A stretch of DNA of 64,000 bases from the NCBI RefSeq assembly GCF_038433135.1, contig NZ_JBCDMV010000023.1:46813-110812 (forward strand). The letters are read 5' to 3'. Shown here piece by piece: positions 26,493 through 33,490 of the stretch. The notes beneath the pieces are model-generated. The model searched no databases. It saw nothing but the letters and a program-made list of their open reading frames with translations, and was not told the DNA's origin. Position numbers and translations under genes: made by a program. The DNA comes from Luteococcus sp038433135. Lineage in GTDB: Bacteria > Actinomycetota > Actinomycetes > Propionibacteriales > Propionibacteriaceae. Positions within the stretch are counted from its first letter, which is position 1, and each line of letters begins with the position of its first letter.

Positions 26493-26557
26493 GCGAGCAT
26501 GTCCTCGGTGGTCTCGAGGTATTCGCTGGCGTCCCAGCGCTTGAGTGTCATGGCCAT
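26261..26557 (-). CDS. HigA-like antitoxin (addiction module antidote)
   Basis: A 98-residue antitoxin of the putative addiction-module antidote family (HigA-like). An N-terminal toxin-contacting segment (YLETTEDMLAYLDEAARSGD) is followed by a Cro/C1-type helix-turn-helix (GMAEVARAAGVGRESLYKSL) and NPSFQTIMKVVDALG. The ATG at 26557 overlaps the toxin stop by ten bases and has AAGGAGAAACA before it. It is expected to neutralise the toxin and repress the operon. Its stop codon abuts a G8/C8 tract at the end of pepT. Codon use is slightly less GC-biased than the flanking core genes, in line with acquisition. Confidence 0.88.
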   Translation of the reverse strand: MAMTLKRWDASEYLETTEDMLAYLDEAARSGDPALLQAALGDIAKAKGMAEVARAAGVGRESLYKSLSGAGNPSFQTIMKVVDALGGQITVAPKADVA

Positions 26558-26862
26558 TGTTTCTCCTTGCGAAGGTCTGCAGCCAAGGCCTTGGCCTTGG
26601 CGATGTCGGCATCCTGGCTGGCCTTGTCCCCGCCGACGAGAAGGACAACCACGGTCCGCTCTTGCAACAGGTAGTAGAGGCGGTATCCAGGACCAAAGTG
26701 GAAGCGCATCTCATAGATCTGGTCACCGACGGACTTGACGTCACCAACCAAGCGGTCTTCCAGCTGACACCGGCGCAGCGCCAGCGAAATCCTGGCCCGG
26801 GCTTGCCGGTCCTTCAGTTTCCGGAACCACTTCTCGTAGGTTTCCGTGGTGAGGATCTCCAC
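26548..26862 (-). CDS. HigB/RelE-like toxin (addiction module killer family)
   Basis: A toxin of about 104 residues related to RelE/HigB mRNA interferases. The core RARISLALRRCQLEDRLVGD, IYEMRFHFGPGYRLYYL and VVVLLVGGDKASQDADIAKA match the killer protein found with HigA-like antidotes. The toxin gene comes first, as in higBA operons. The GTG at 26862 gives the usual (M)EILTTETYEKW start; ATGs at 26880 and 26889 are in frame but lie inside a 20-bp palindrome that looks like an operator, so I prefer the GTG. The predicted action is ribosome-dependent mRNA cleavage. Confidence 0.85.
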   Translation of the reverse strand: MEILTTETYEKWFRKLKDRQARARISLALRRCQLEDRLVGDVKSVGDQIYEMRFHFGPGYRLYYLLQERTVVVLLVGGDKASQDADIAKAKALAADLRKEKQWP

Positions 26863-26869
26863 GCACAGA

Positions 26870-26889
26870 GTGTATCCCATGGAATACAC
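26870..26889. promoter_or_regulatory. Palindromic operator of the toxin-antitoxin operon
   Basis: GTGTATCCCATGGAATACAC is palindromic at 18 of 20 positions. It lies 8-27 bp before the preferred toxin GTG start, just where an antitoxin-bound operator would block transcription. A weak CTGTCA-16-GATACA promoter overlaps it on the minus strand. Confidence 0.6.
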
Positions 26890-26959
26890 ATTGACAGGTC
26901 ATGTGTACCCCGAGGAAAGTCGGTGGACAGCCGGGGGCGGAGGGGCCCAGACTCCTTGC

Positions 26960-27457
26960 ATGACCCTAATCCTGCGTCCTGTGACGCCCGCCGACGAGGC
27001 CGTCGTGCGCGCCCTGCACGAACAACTCCGGGCCGACGACTTCGAATTCCTGCTGGCCGACGGCGACTGGGACGAGGTGCTGGCCACGATCGCCGCCGAG
27101 GCCGATGCGCGGAATCTGCCGCCGGGGCGGGTCCCGGCGGACTTCCTGCTCGCCGAGGTGGACGGCCAGGTGGTTGGCCGGGTGTCCATCCGTCACGAAC
27201 TGAACCGGTACCTGCTCGCCGTGGGCGGGCACGTCGGCTATGCGGTGGGTCCGGACTTTCGCCGTCGTGGCCACGCCACCAAGATCCTGCGGCAGGCGGT
27301 CGCCCGGCTCAACGCGCTGGGCGTCGACCGGGTGTTGGTCACCTGTGACGACGACAACACCGCCTCGGCGCGCACCATCGAGGCGTGCGGCGGCATCCTG
27401 GAGAACACCGTCGACACCGGGGAAGGCGTACCCAAGCGACGCTACTGGATCGGCTGA
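26960..27457 (+). CDS. GNAT-family N-acetyltransferase
   Basis: A 165-residue acetyltransferase. The N-terminus LILRPVTPADEAVVRALHEQ and the acetyl-CoA loop GPDFRRRGHATKIL (R/Q-x-x-G-x-A) place it in the GNAT superfamily, and DDDNTASARTIEACGGILEN is the conserved C-terminal segment. The acceptor substrate is unknown. The ATG at 26960 is chosen because upstream residues would read across the toxin-antitoxin control region; the ribosome site is poor. It diverges from the toxin-antitoxin operon and its 3' end overlaps cimA by 16 bp tail to tail. Confidence 0.88.
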   Translation: MTLILRPVTPADEAVVRALHEQLRADDFEFLLADGDWDEVLATIAAEADARNLPPGRVPADFLLAEVDGQVVGRVSIRHELNRYLLAVGGHVGYAVGPDFRRRGHATKILRQAVARLNALGVDRVLVTCDDDNTASARTIEACGGILENTVDTGEGVPKRRYWIG

Positions 27458-29067
27458 TCCGTCCCGTACCCCTTGACCAGGCCGTAGCAGTAGGCGTCGG
27501 ACAGCGCCTCCCAGCTGGACTCGATCACATTGCCGCCGACGCCGACCGTGGTCCAGGTGTGGTCCCCGTCGGACATGTCGATCAGGGTGCGGGTGATGGC
27601 GTCGGTGCCGCCGGTCTCCATGATCCGCACCCGGTAGTCGGTCAGCTTGAAGCGCTCCACCTGATTGAAAACCGGGGTGAGGGCCTGGGTGAGGGCATCA
27701 TCCAGGGCGTCGACGGGGCCATTGCCCTCCCCCACCACCGCCAGTCGCTTGGGGCCGGCAACCGGATCGTGGGCGACCAGTTTCACCGTCGCCTCGGAGT
27801 AGGTTTCGTTCTCCGCATCCCCGGGGCGATGCTCGGTGAGCACGCGCCAGCTGGCAATCCCGAAGGGCGCTTCCAACTCGCCGATCTCGTCGCGCAGCAG
27901 CAGCTCGAAGCTGGCATCGGCCGCCTCATAGGAGTAGCCCTCGGCCTCGCGCTGTTTGACCACCTCGGTGATCCGGGCGGCCAGCTCGCGATCCGAGAGG
28001 TCGAAGCCCAGTTGTTCGCCCTTGATCTGGATGTTGGCGCGGCCCGCCATGTCGCTGATCAGCATCCGCATGTCATTGCCCACCAGCGCGGGATCGATGT
28101 GCTGGTACAGATCCGCGTCCACCTTGATCGCCGACGCGTGCAGCCCGGCCTTGTGCGCAAAGGACGAATTGCCCACATAGGGCTGGCGGGCGTGCGGCAC
28201 CTGGTTGGTGATCTCCGCGATGGCATGCGACGTGCGGCTGAGGTTGGCCAGCTGGTGGTCGCTGAGCAGCGGCCAGCCGAATTTGAGCTGCAGGTTGCCG
28301 ATCAGCGTCGTCAGGTCGGCATTGCCGGTGCGCTCGCCGTAGCCGTTGACGGTTCCTTGGACGTGCATCGCACCGGCGTCGACGGCGGCCAGGGTGTTGG
28401 CGACGGCGCAGCCGGTGTCGTTGTGGCAGTGGATTCCCAGGTCGACGCCGATCGCCCCCGCAGCCGAGACGATGTCGCCCATCTGACTGGGCAGCATGCC
28501 GCCATTGGTGTCGCACAGCACCACCACCTCGGCGCCCGCCTCGGCCGCGGTGCGCACCACATCCAGCGCATAGGCCGGGTTGGCGCGATAGCCGTCGAAG
28601 AAGTGCTCGCAATCCACGAAGACGTGCTTGCCGTGCTCCACCAGGTGACTGACGGTGTCGGCCACCATCGCCAGGTTCTCCTCCAACGAGGTGCGCAGCG
28701 CGTGCACCACGTGGGCGTCGTGGCTCTTGGCCACCAGACAGACGTAGTCGGTGCCGACCTCGCGCAGCGCGGCGGTCAGCGGGTCGTCGGCGGCGCGCAC
28801 CCCGGCCTTGCGGGTGGAGCCGAAGGCCACCAGCTTCGCACTGCTCAGCTGGAGCTCCGTGGCCGCGGCCTGGAAGAAGGCGGTGTCATTGGGGTTGGCG
28901 CCCGGCCAGCCGCCCTCGATGAAACTGACCCCCAACTCGTCCAGGTGGCGCGCGATCCGCAGCTTGTCGGCGACGGACAGCCGCAACCCCTCCTGCTGCG
29001 CGCCATCGCGCAGGGTGGTGTCGAAGATCTGGAAATTGTCCGGTGGCAAGGGGGTCTGCACACTCAC
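27442..29067 (-). CDS. cimA: (R)-citramalate synthase
   Basis: A 541-residue member of the DRE-TIM metallolyase family. It has the metal and substrate signature FDTTLRDGAQQEGLRLSVAD, the HCHNDTGCAVANTL metal site and a C-terminal regulatory domain of the LeuA dimer type. The length and the FIEGGWPGANPND stretch match citramalate synthase, which condenses pyruvate with acetyl-CoA and bypasses threonine deaminase in isoleucine synthesis. The start is the GTG at 29067, preceded by GAGAGGACACCCC. ilvE lies 98 bp upstream on the same strand. That gap carries a perfect GAGAC-N4-GTCTC palindrome, so cimA probably has its own regulated promoter. Confidence 0.92.
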   Translation of the reverse strand: MSVQTPLPPDNFQIFDTTLRDGAQQEGLRLSVADKLRIARHLDELGVSFIEGGWPGANPNDTAFFQAAATELQLSSAKLVAFGSTRKAGVRAADDPLTAALREVGTDYVCLVAKSHDAHVVHALRTSLEENLAMVADTVSHLVEHGKHVFVDCEHFFDGYRANPAYALDVVRTAAEAGAEVVVLCDTNGGMLPSQMGDIVSAAGAIGVDLGIHCHNDTGCAVANTLAAVDAGAMHVQGTVNGYGERTGNADLTTLIGNLQLKFGWPLLSDHQLANLSRTSHAIAEITNQVPHARQPYVGNSSFAHKAGLHASAIKVDADLYQHIDPALVGNDMRMLISDMAGRANIQIKGEQLGFDLSDRELAARITEVVKQREAEGYSYEAADASFELLLRDEIGELEAPFGIASWRVLTEHRPGDAENETYSEATVKLVAHDPVAGPKRLAVVGEGNGPVDALDDALTQALTPVFNQVERFKLTDYRVRIMETGGTDAITRTLIDMSDGDHTWTTVGVGGNVIESSWEALSDAYCYGLVKGYGTDQPIQ

Positions 29068-29117
29068 GGGGTGTCCTCTCGGGCGGGTCACCACAGTCTG
29101 TCCGGGAACCGGTTGAC

Positions 29118-29131
29118 GAGACCGACGTCTC
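29118..29131. promoter_or_regulatory. GAGAC-N4-GTCTC palindrome upstream of cimA
   Basis: GAGAC-CGAC-GTCTC, a perfect 5-4-5 palindrome, lies 51 bp before the cimA start in the ilvE-cimA gap. The same element precedes ilvE/leuB and, with one mismatch, leuC/ndgR. Confidence 0.65.
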
Positions 29132-29165
29132 GCCAACTGGACCCCCGATCGCACGGGAAGGGCGG

Positions 29166-30248
29166 TCAGCAGACCTTGCGGGTCCAGCCGTACTTGTCCT
29201 CGGCGCGGCCGTACTGGATGTCCACCAGGCGCTGGCGGATCCTCAGTGACTGCGGCTCCTCGGCCACGGGCAGGCGGTGCACCTGGTCGCCCACCTTCAG
29301 GCTGCCGATCGGCGTGACGACGGCGGCGGTGCCACAGGCGAAGGCCTCGACGATGCTGCCGTCGGCGATGCCATCGGTCACCTCCTGCAGCGCCAGTCGA
29401 CGCTCCACCGGCTTCAGCCCCAGGTCGGGTGCCAAGGTGAGGATCGAGTCCCGGGTGATCCCGGGCAGGATGTTTCCGGTCAGCTCCGGGGTGACGAGCT
29501 CACCGGCTCGGGTGATGACGAAGAAGTTCATCCCGCCCAGCTCGTCGATGTGCGAGCGGTCGGTGGCATCAAGGAAGAGCACCTGGCTGCAGCCGTTGGC
29601 GTAGGCCTCATTGGTGGCCTGCAGGCTGGCCGCGTAGTTGCCGCCGCACTTGGCCGCACCGGTGCCGCCAGCGCCGGCCCGCGACGAGTCCAGGCTGACC
29701 CAGATGTCCACCGAGCTGACGCCGTCGGCGAAGTAGGCGCCCACTGGCGAGGCGATCACGCAGTAGGTGGCGGTGTGCGCGGCGCGCACGCCCAGGAAGT
29801 CCTCGTTGGCGATGGTGAAGGGGCGCAGGTACAGGCTCTGCTCGGCACCGCCGGGCACCCACCGCTCGTCGACCGCGACCAGGGCCTCGACGCTGGCGAC
29901 GAAGTCGGCCACCTCCAGTGCCGGGAGAGCCAGCCGCGCGGCGGAGTTGATCATCCGCTGGGCATTGGCCTCGGGGCGGAAGAGCCAAACCGATCCGTCG
30001 CCGCGACGGTAGGCCTTGAGACCCTCGAAGATCTCCTGCGCGTAGTGGAAGACGGCGCTGGCGGGGCTGAAGTCACCGTTGGCATACTGGCTGATCCGGG
30101 CGTCGTGCCAGCCCTCATCCTTGGTCCACGTCGCGACGGCCATGTGATCGGTGAAGTGGTCACCGAAGCCGGGATTGGCGAAGATCTCCTCGATCCGGGC
30201 CTGGTCGGTGTGCTGCTGGTCGTCGCGGACGGTGAACTCGAGTGCCAT
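29166..30248 (-). CDS. ilvE: Branched-chain amino acid aminotransferase
   Basis: A 360-residue fold-type IV PLP enzyme that makes the final transamination of leucine, isoleucine and valine synthesis. The PLP lysine lies in GGTGAAKCGGNYAASL. YAQEIFEGLKAYRRGDGSVW and ELGGMNFFVI are further family signatures. The ATG at 30248 is immediately preceded by GTCTAGGCTTTGTGGC with no clear ribosome site, and a TTGTCT-17-TAGGCT promoter places the predicted transcription start at or beside the ATG. The mRNA may therefore be leaderless. It diverges from leuB across a 75-bp region with a GAGAC-type palindrome. Confidence 0.94.
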   Translation of the reverse strand: MALEFTVRDDQQHTDQARIEEIFANPGFGDHFTDHMAVATWTKDEGWHDARISQYANGDFSPASAVFHYAQEIFEGLKAYRRGDGSVWLFRPEANAQRMINSAARLALPALEVADFVASVEALVAVDERWVPGGAEQSLYLRPFTIANEDFLGVRAAHTATYCVIASPVGAYFADGVSSVDIWVSLDSSRAGAGGTGAAKCGGNYAASLQATNEAYANGCSQVLFLDATDRSHIDELGGMNFFVITRAGELVTPELTGNILPGITRDSILTLAPDLGLKPVERRLALQEVTDGIADGSIVEAFACGTAAVVTPIGSLKVGDQVHRLPVAEEPQSLRIRQRLVDIQYGRAEDKYGWTRKVC

Positions 30249-30255
30249 GCCACAA

Positions 30256-30284
30256 AGCCTAGACCCGTCCCAATCATGAGACAA
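30256..30284 (-). promoter_or_regulatory. Predicted ilvE promoter overlapping the palindrome
   Basis: On the minus strand TTGTCT, 17 bp and TAGGCT end eight bases before the ilvE ATG, predicting a leaderless or nearly leaderless transcript. The TTGTCT hexamer lies inside the GAGAC-N4-GTCTC palindrome, so a bound protein would cover the -35 box. Confidence 0.5.
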
Positions 30285-30291
30285 TCGTCTC
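30278..30291. promoter_or_regulatory. GAGAC-N4-GTCTC palindrome between ilvE and leuB
   Basis: GAGAC-AATC-GTCTC is a perfect palindrome in the 75-bp divergent control region of ilvE and leuB. Bases following it (GCC) also match the cimA copy. Confidence 0.65.
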
Positions 30292-30311
30292 GCCGACTGG
30301 GATCCTCGTCC

Positions 30312-30317
30312 TAGAAT
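30312..30317 (+). promoter_or_regulatory. Predicted leuB -10 box
   Basis: TAGAAT matches TATAAT at five of six positions and ends six bases before the leuB ATG, which predicts a leaderless leuB transcript. No clear -35 is seen; that region overlaps the right arm of the palindrome. Confidence 0.45.
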
Positions 30318-30323
30318 GCAGGC

Positions 30324-31397
30324 ATGACGACAACGACGCCCAGCAAGACCCCCACCATCGCCGTCATCGGCGGCGACGGCATTGGCCCCGAGGTCACCGC
30401 GGAGGCGCTCAAGGTGCTGAAGGCGACGGTGGGCGAGGATGCCTTCACCTTCGTCGAGCACGACCTGGGCGCCGAGCGCTGGCTGCGCACCGGCGAGGTA
30501 CTGCCCGAGGCCACCATCGAGGAGCTGAAGGCCTCCGACGCCATCATCCTGGGCGCGGTGGGCGCCGCGCCGGGCTCCACCGAGATTCCGTCGGGCCTGC
30601 TGGAGCGCGGCCTGCTGCTCAAGCTGCGCTTCCTGTTCGACCACTGCGTGAACCTGCGCCCCAGCAAGTACTACCCCGGTACCGCCACTCCCCTGTCCGA
30701 CGAGGTGGTGGGCCGCGGTCCGATCGACTTTGTCGTGGTGCGCGAGGGAACCGAGGGCCTGTACTGCGGCAATGGCGGCGCGGTGCGGGTCGGCACGCCG
30801 CAGGAGATCGCCACCGAGGTCAGCGTCAACACCGCCTTCGGCGTGGAGCGGGTGGTGCGCGACGCCTTCGAGCGCGCGATGACCCGTCGCAAGAAGCTCA
30901 CCCTGGTGCACAAGCACAATGTGCTGGTCAACGCCGGCGGCCTGTGGAAGCGGATCGTGGAGCAGGTCGGCGCCGAGTACCCCGAGGTGACCACCGACTA
31001 CCTGCACATCGACGCCGCGACGATCATGCTGGTCACCGACCCGCAGCGCTTCGACGTGATCGTCACCGACAACCTGTTCGGCGACATCCTCACCGATGAG
31101 GCGGGTGCGATCACCGGCGGCATCGGCCTGGCAGCCAGCGCCAACATCAACACCTCCGGCGACTTCCCCAGCATGTTCGAGCCCGTGCACGGCTCCGCCC
31201 CGGACATCGCCGGCCAGGGCATCGCCGACCCGACCGCCGCGATCAGCTCCATGGTGCTGCTGTTGGACCACCTGGGCCGCCCCGAGGATGCCCGCCGGAT
31301 CGAGGCCGCCGTCGAGGCCGACATCGCCAGCCGTGGCTCCGAGAAGCGCTCCACCAGCCAGATCGGCGACGCGATCGCCGCCGCGGTGACGGGCTGA
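30324..31397 (+). CDS. leuB: 3-isopropylmalate dehydrogenase
   Basis: A 357-residue NAD-dependent decarboxylating dehydrogenase of leucine synthesis. It opens with IAVIGGDGIGPEVTAEALKV and holds the metal and substrate residues in DNLFGDILTDEAGAITGGIG and the NAD loop EPVHGSAPDIAGQGIADPTA. It diverges from ilvE. There is no good ribosome site before the ATG, and a TAGAAT box six bases upstream suggests translation from a leaderless mRNA. A pseudogene and the rib operon end lie downstream. Confidence 0.95.
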   Translation: MTTTTPSKTPTIAVIGGDGIGPEVTAEALKVLKATVGEDAFTFVEHDLGAERWLRTGEVLPEATIEELKASDAIILGAVGAAPGSTEIPSGLLERGLLLKLRFLFDHCVNLRPSKYYPGTATPLSDEVVGRGPIDFVVVREGTEGLYCGNGGAVRVGTPQEIATEVSVNTAFGVERVVRDAFERAMTRRKKLTLVHKHNVLVNAGGLWKRIVEQVGAEYPEVTTDYLHIDAATIMLVTDPQRFDVIVTDNLFGDILTDEAGAITGGIGLAASANINTSGDFPSMFEPVHGSAPDIAGQGIADPTAAISSMVLLLDHLGRPEDARRIEAAVEADIASRGSEKRSTSQIGDAIAAAVTG

Positions 31398-31431
31398 CCC
31401 AGGCGAACCCGCCACCGATCGCGGACATACG

Positions 31432-31746
31432 TTGGAAATTCACAGTTCGCGATGTTGGATCGGTATACCAACTCCCGTTGGATCGGTACTCTCCGACCAC
31501 CACCTGACGACCGCGAACGGACGCCACGAGGTCGATCTGGTCGTCGAGCGGCACGACGGACAGGTCCTCGGCATCGAGGTGAAGTTGGCAACGAGCGTCT
31601 CCGATGCCGACGTGAAACACCTTCTGTGGCTCAAACAGGAGGATGAGGATCGCGTTGCCGACCTGATCATCGTCACCACCGGTGAGCGGGCCTACCGCCG
31701 AACTGACGGCGTCGGCGTCGTCCCCCTGACGCTGCTTGGTCTGTGA
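31432..31746 (+). pseudogene. Remnant of a DUF4143-type ATPase
   Basis: The 3' 85 codons read as the C-terminal domain of the AAA-ATPase/DUF4143 family: GRHEVDLVVERHDGQVLGIE, then VADLIIVTTGERAYRRTDGV. This resembles the PD-(D/E)xK-like end of such proteins (D-V-V-E and E-V-K). The N-terminal ATPase and most of DUF4143 are missing, and the first 25 codons are degenerate, with the 12-bp direct repeat GTTGGATCGGTA at 31454 and 31477. It is a decayed fragment, probably of mobile or defence origin, lying between leuB and the end of the rib operon. The stretch 31398-31431 holds nothing recognisable. Confidence 0.65.
31454..31488. repeat. Two 12-bp direct repeats in the DUF4143 remnant
   Basis: GTTGGATCGGTA occurs at 31454-31465 and 31477-31488, separated by 11 bp. 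It may mark the deletion that removed the body of the ATPase gene. Confidence 0.55.
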
Positions 31747-31777
31747 CGCGCGCAACTAGAAGCTGGGACGGGGAACT

Positions 31778-31808
31778 CCCCTCGACAAGCTCGGGGACCG
31801 TGGTTGGG
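31778..31808. repeat. Dispersed hairpin repeat, copy 1
   Basis: A 31-nt element (CCTCGA-CAAGC-TCGGGG hairpin core followed by ACCGTGGTTGGG) directly abuts the ribH stop codon. Close copies occur at 49738 (inverted) and 57515 (inside pafA), and degenerate ones at 49677 and 50428. Here it may also act as the rib operon terminator. Confidence 0.7.
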
Positions 31809-32282
31809 CTAGGCGGGCAGCGCGGCGCGCAGGGCCATCACCGTCGCGACGGCGGCGGTGGCGGCTTCGTGGCCCTTGTCTTCGCTCGAACCCTCCAGCC
31901 CCGCGCGATCCAGGGCCTGCTGATCGTTGTCGCAGGTCAGCACGCCGAAGCCGACCGGCTTGCCGGTGCGCACGCTGACGTCGGTGAGCCCGATGGTGGC
32001 GGCCTCGCAGACGTACTCGAAGTGCGGGGTGCCGCCGCGGATCACCACGCCGAGCGCCACCAGCGCATCGAACTTGTCGACCAGCGCGGAGCAGGCCCCG
32101 GCCAGCTCGAAGGTGCCCGGCACGCGCACCAGAGTGACGTCGGTGACGCCGGCCTCGGCCAGGCCGCGCTGCGCGCCGTCAACCAGGCCGTCCATCACGG
32201 TGGTGTGCCAGCTGGCCGCGACGATCGCGACCTTCAGGCCGCTGCCGTCGACGGTGATGGTGGGTGCTCCGGCTCCGCTCAT
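31809..32282 (-). CDS. ribH: 6,7-dimethyl-8-ribityllumazine synthase
   Basis: A 157-residue lumazine synthase that condenses the ribityl-uracil with dihydroxybutanone phosphate, the penultimate step to riboflavin. Family signatures are VAIVAASWHTTVMDGLVDGA, VRVPGTFELAGA and GVVIRGGTPHFEYVCEAA (catalytic His in the last). It is the final gene of ribD-ribE-ribBA-ribH; its ATG overlaps the ribBA stop (ATGA). The C-terminal EDKGHEAATAAV is conserved. A dispersed repeat touches its stop codon. Confidence 0.94.
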   Translation of the reverse strand: MSGAGAPTITVDGSGLKVAIVAASWHTTVMDGLVDGAQRGLAEAGVTDVTLVRVPGTFELAGACSALVDKFDALVALGVVIRGGTPHFEYVCEAATIGLTDVSVRTGKPVGFGVLTCDNDQQALDRAGLEGSSEDKGHEAATAAVATVMALRAALPA

Positions 32283-33490
32283 GCGCTTGCTCCATTCGTG
32301 AGATTGGCCGGCAGGGTGTGGCCCATCCGGTCCCGTTTGGTGGTCAGGTAACTGATGTTGTCCTCGCCGACGCCGGTGGCGCCGGAGCGCACCCCCAGCA
32401 CCTCCAGCCCCGCCGCCCGCAGGGCCTCGGCCTTGGCCGGATTGTTGCTGAGCAAGGTGATCCCGGGAACCCCCAGGGCGGTCAGGACGGCCGCCGCGGC
32501 GCCGTACTCCCGGTCGTCGACGGGCAGGCCCAGCTGGGTTTGGGCATCGACGGTGTCCGCGCCGCCGTCCTGCAGGTGGTAGGCGCGCAGCTTGTTCAGC
32601 AGGCCCACGCCCCGGCCCTCGTGGCCGCGCAGGTAGACCAGCACGCCCGGCTCGGTGCCCAGCAGTTCCTGGGCGCGCCGCAGCTGCGGGCCGCAGTCGC
32701 AGCGCAGCGATCCAAGCGCGTCACCGGTCAGGCACTCCGAGTGCATCCGCACCAGATTGCGCTCACCGATCCCCAGCGGGCTGATCATCGCAACGTGTTC
32801 CGCGCCGGTCACGAGATCACGGAAACCGATCGTCTCGAAGCGTCCCGCCTCGGTGGGCAGCACGGTCCGGGCCACCTCCTCCACCCGGTCGTGCAGCGCG
32901 CGCCAGGCGGCCAGGTCGGCAATGGTGACCACCGGTAGCCCTTCCTTGGCGCCGAGCTCCAGCACGGCGTCGGTGCGCATCATGGTGCCGTCGTCGTGCA
33001 CCAGCTCACCGATCACCCCGACGGGACTCAGGCCGGCCAGCCGGCAGAGGTCCACCGTCGCCTCGGTGTGGCCCCGGCGGGTCAACACTCCCCCGTCGCG
33101 GGCCCGCAGCGGCACCACGTGCCCGGGCCGGTTGAAGTCCGTTGCGACGGCATCGGGGCTGGCCAGCAGCCGGACGGTGGTGGCGCGGTCGTGCGCGCTG
33201 ATCCCGGTGGTGGTGCCCTGGGCGGCGTCGACGGTGATGGTGTAGGCGGTGCGCAGACTGTCCTGGTTCTGCTCCACCATCATCGGCAGCTCCAACCGGT
33301 CGGCCCACGGCTCCGGCATGGGGGCGCACAGGTAGCCGGAGCTGTGCCGGATGGCCCAGGCGGTCCACTCGTCGGTCAGGGTCTGGCCGGCGGCGATCAC
33401 GTCGCCCTCGTTCTCCCTGTCGACGTCATCCAACACCAGCACGGGCCGGCCGTCGCGCATCGCCTGCAGGGCTTCCTCGATGGTGTTCAC
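32279..33490 (-). CDS. ribBA: Bifunctional DHBP synthase / GTP cyclohydrolase II
   Basis: A 403-residue fusion of the two enzymes that start both branches of riboflavin synthesis. Residues 1-200 are 3,4-dihydroxy-2-butanone-4-phosphate synthase (VLDDVDRENEGDVIAAGQ, RPGHVVPLRARDGGVLTRRG). Residues 205-403 are GTP cyclohydrolase II with its zinc cysteines in HSECLTGDALGSLRCDCGPQ and the LRGHEGRGVGLLNKLRAY loop. Both active sites look intact. The GTG start at 33490 overlaps the ribE stop (GTGA). Confidence 0.95.
   Translation of the reverse strand: MNTIEEALQAMRDGRPVLVLDDVDRENEGDVIAAGQTLTDEWTAWAIRHSSGYLCAPMPEPWADRLELPMMVEQNQDSLRTAYTITVDAAQGTTTGISAHDRATTVRLLASPDAVATDFNRPGHVVPLRARDGGVLTRRGHTEATVDLCRLAGLSPVGVIGELVHDDGTMMRTDAVLELGAKEGLPVVTIADLAAWRALHDRVEEVARTVLPTEAGRFETIGFRDLVTGAEHVAMISPLGIGERNLVRMHSECLTGDALGSLRCDCGPQLRRAQELLGTEPGVLVYLRGHEGRGVGLLNKLRAYHLQDGGADTVDAQTQLGLPVDDREYGAAAAVLTALGVPGITLLSNNPAKAEALRAAGLEVLGVRSGATGVGEDNISYLTTKRDRMGHTLPANLTNGASA

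Noticed and set aside
27385..29604. A 739-codon plus-strand open frame opposite cimA
   Set aside because: It starts inside the GNAT gene and is antisense to cimA; it has no recognisable domain.
29166..31415. A 5' extension of ilvE across leuB
   Set aside because: The extension is antisense to leuB; the ATG at 30248 gives a full-length aminotransferase.
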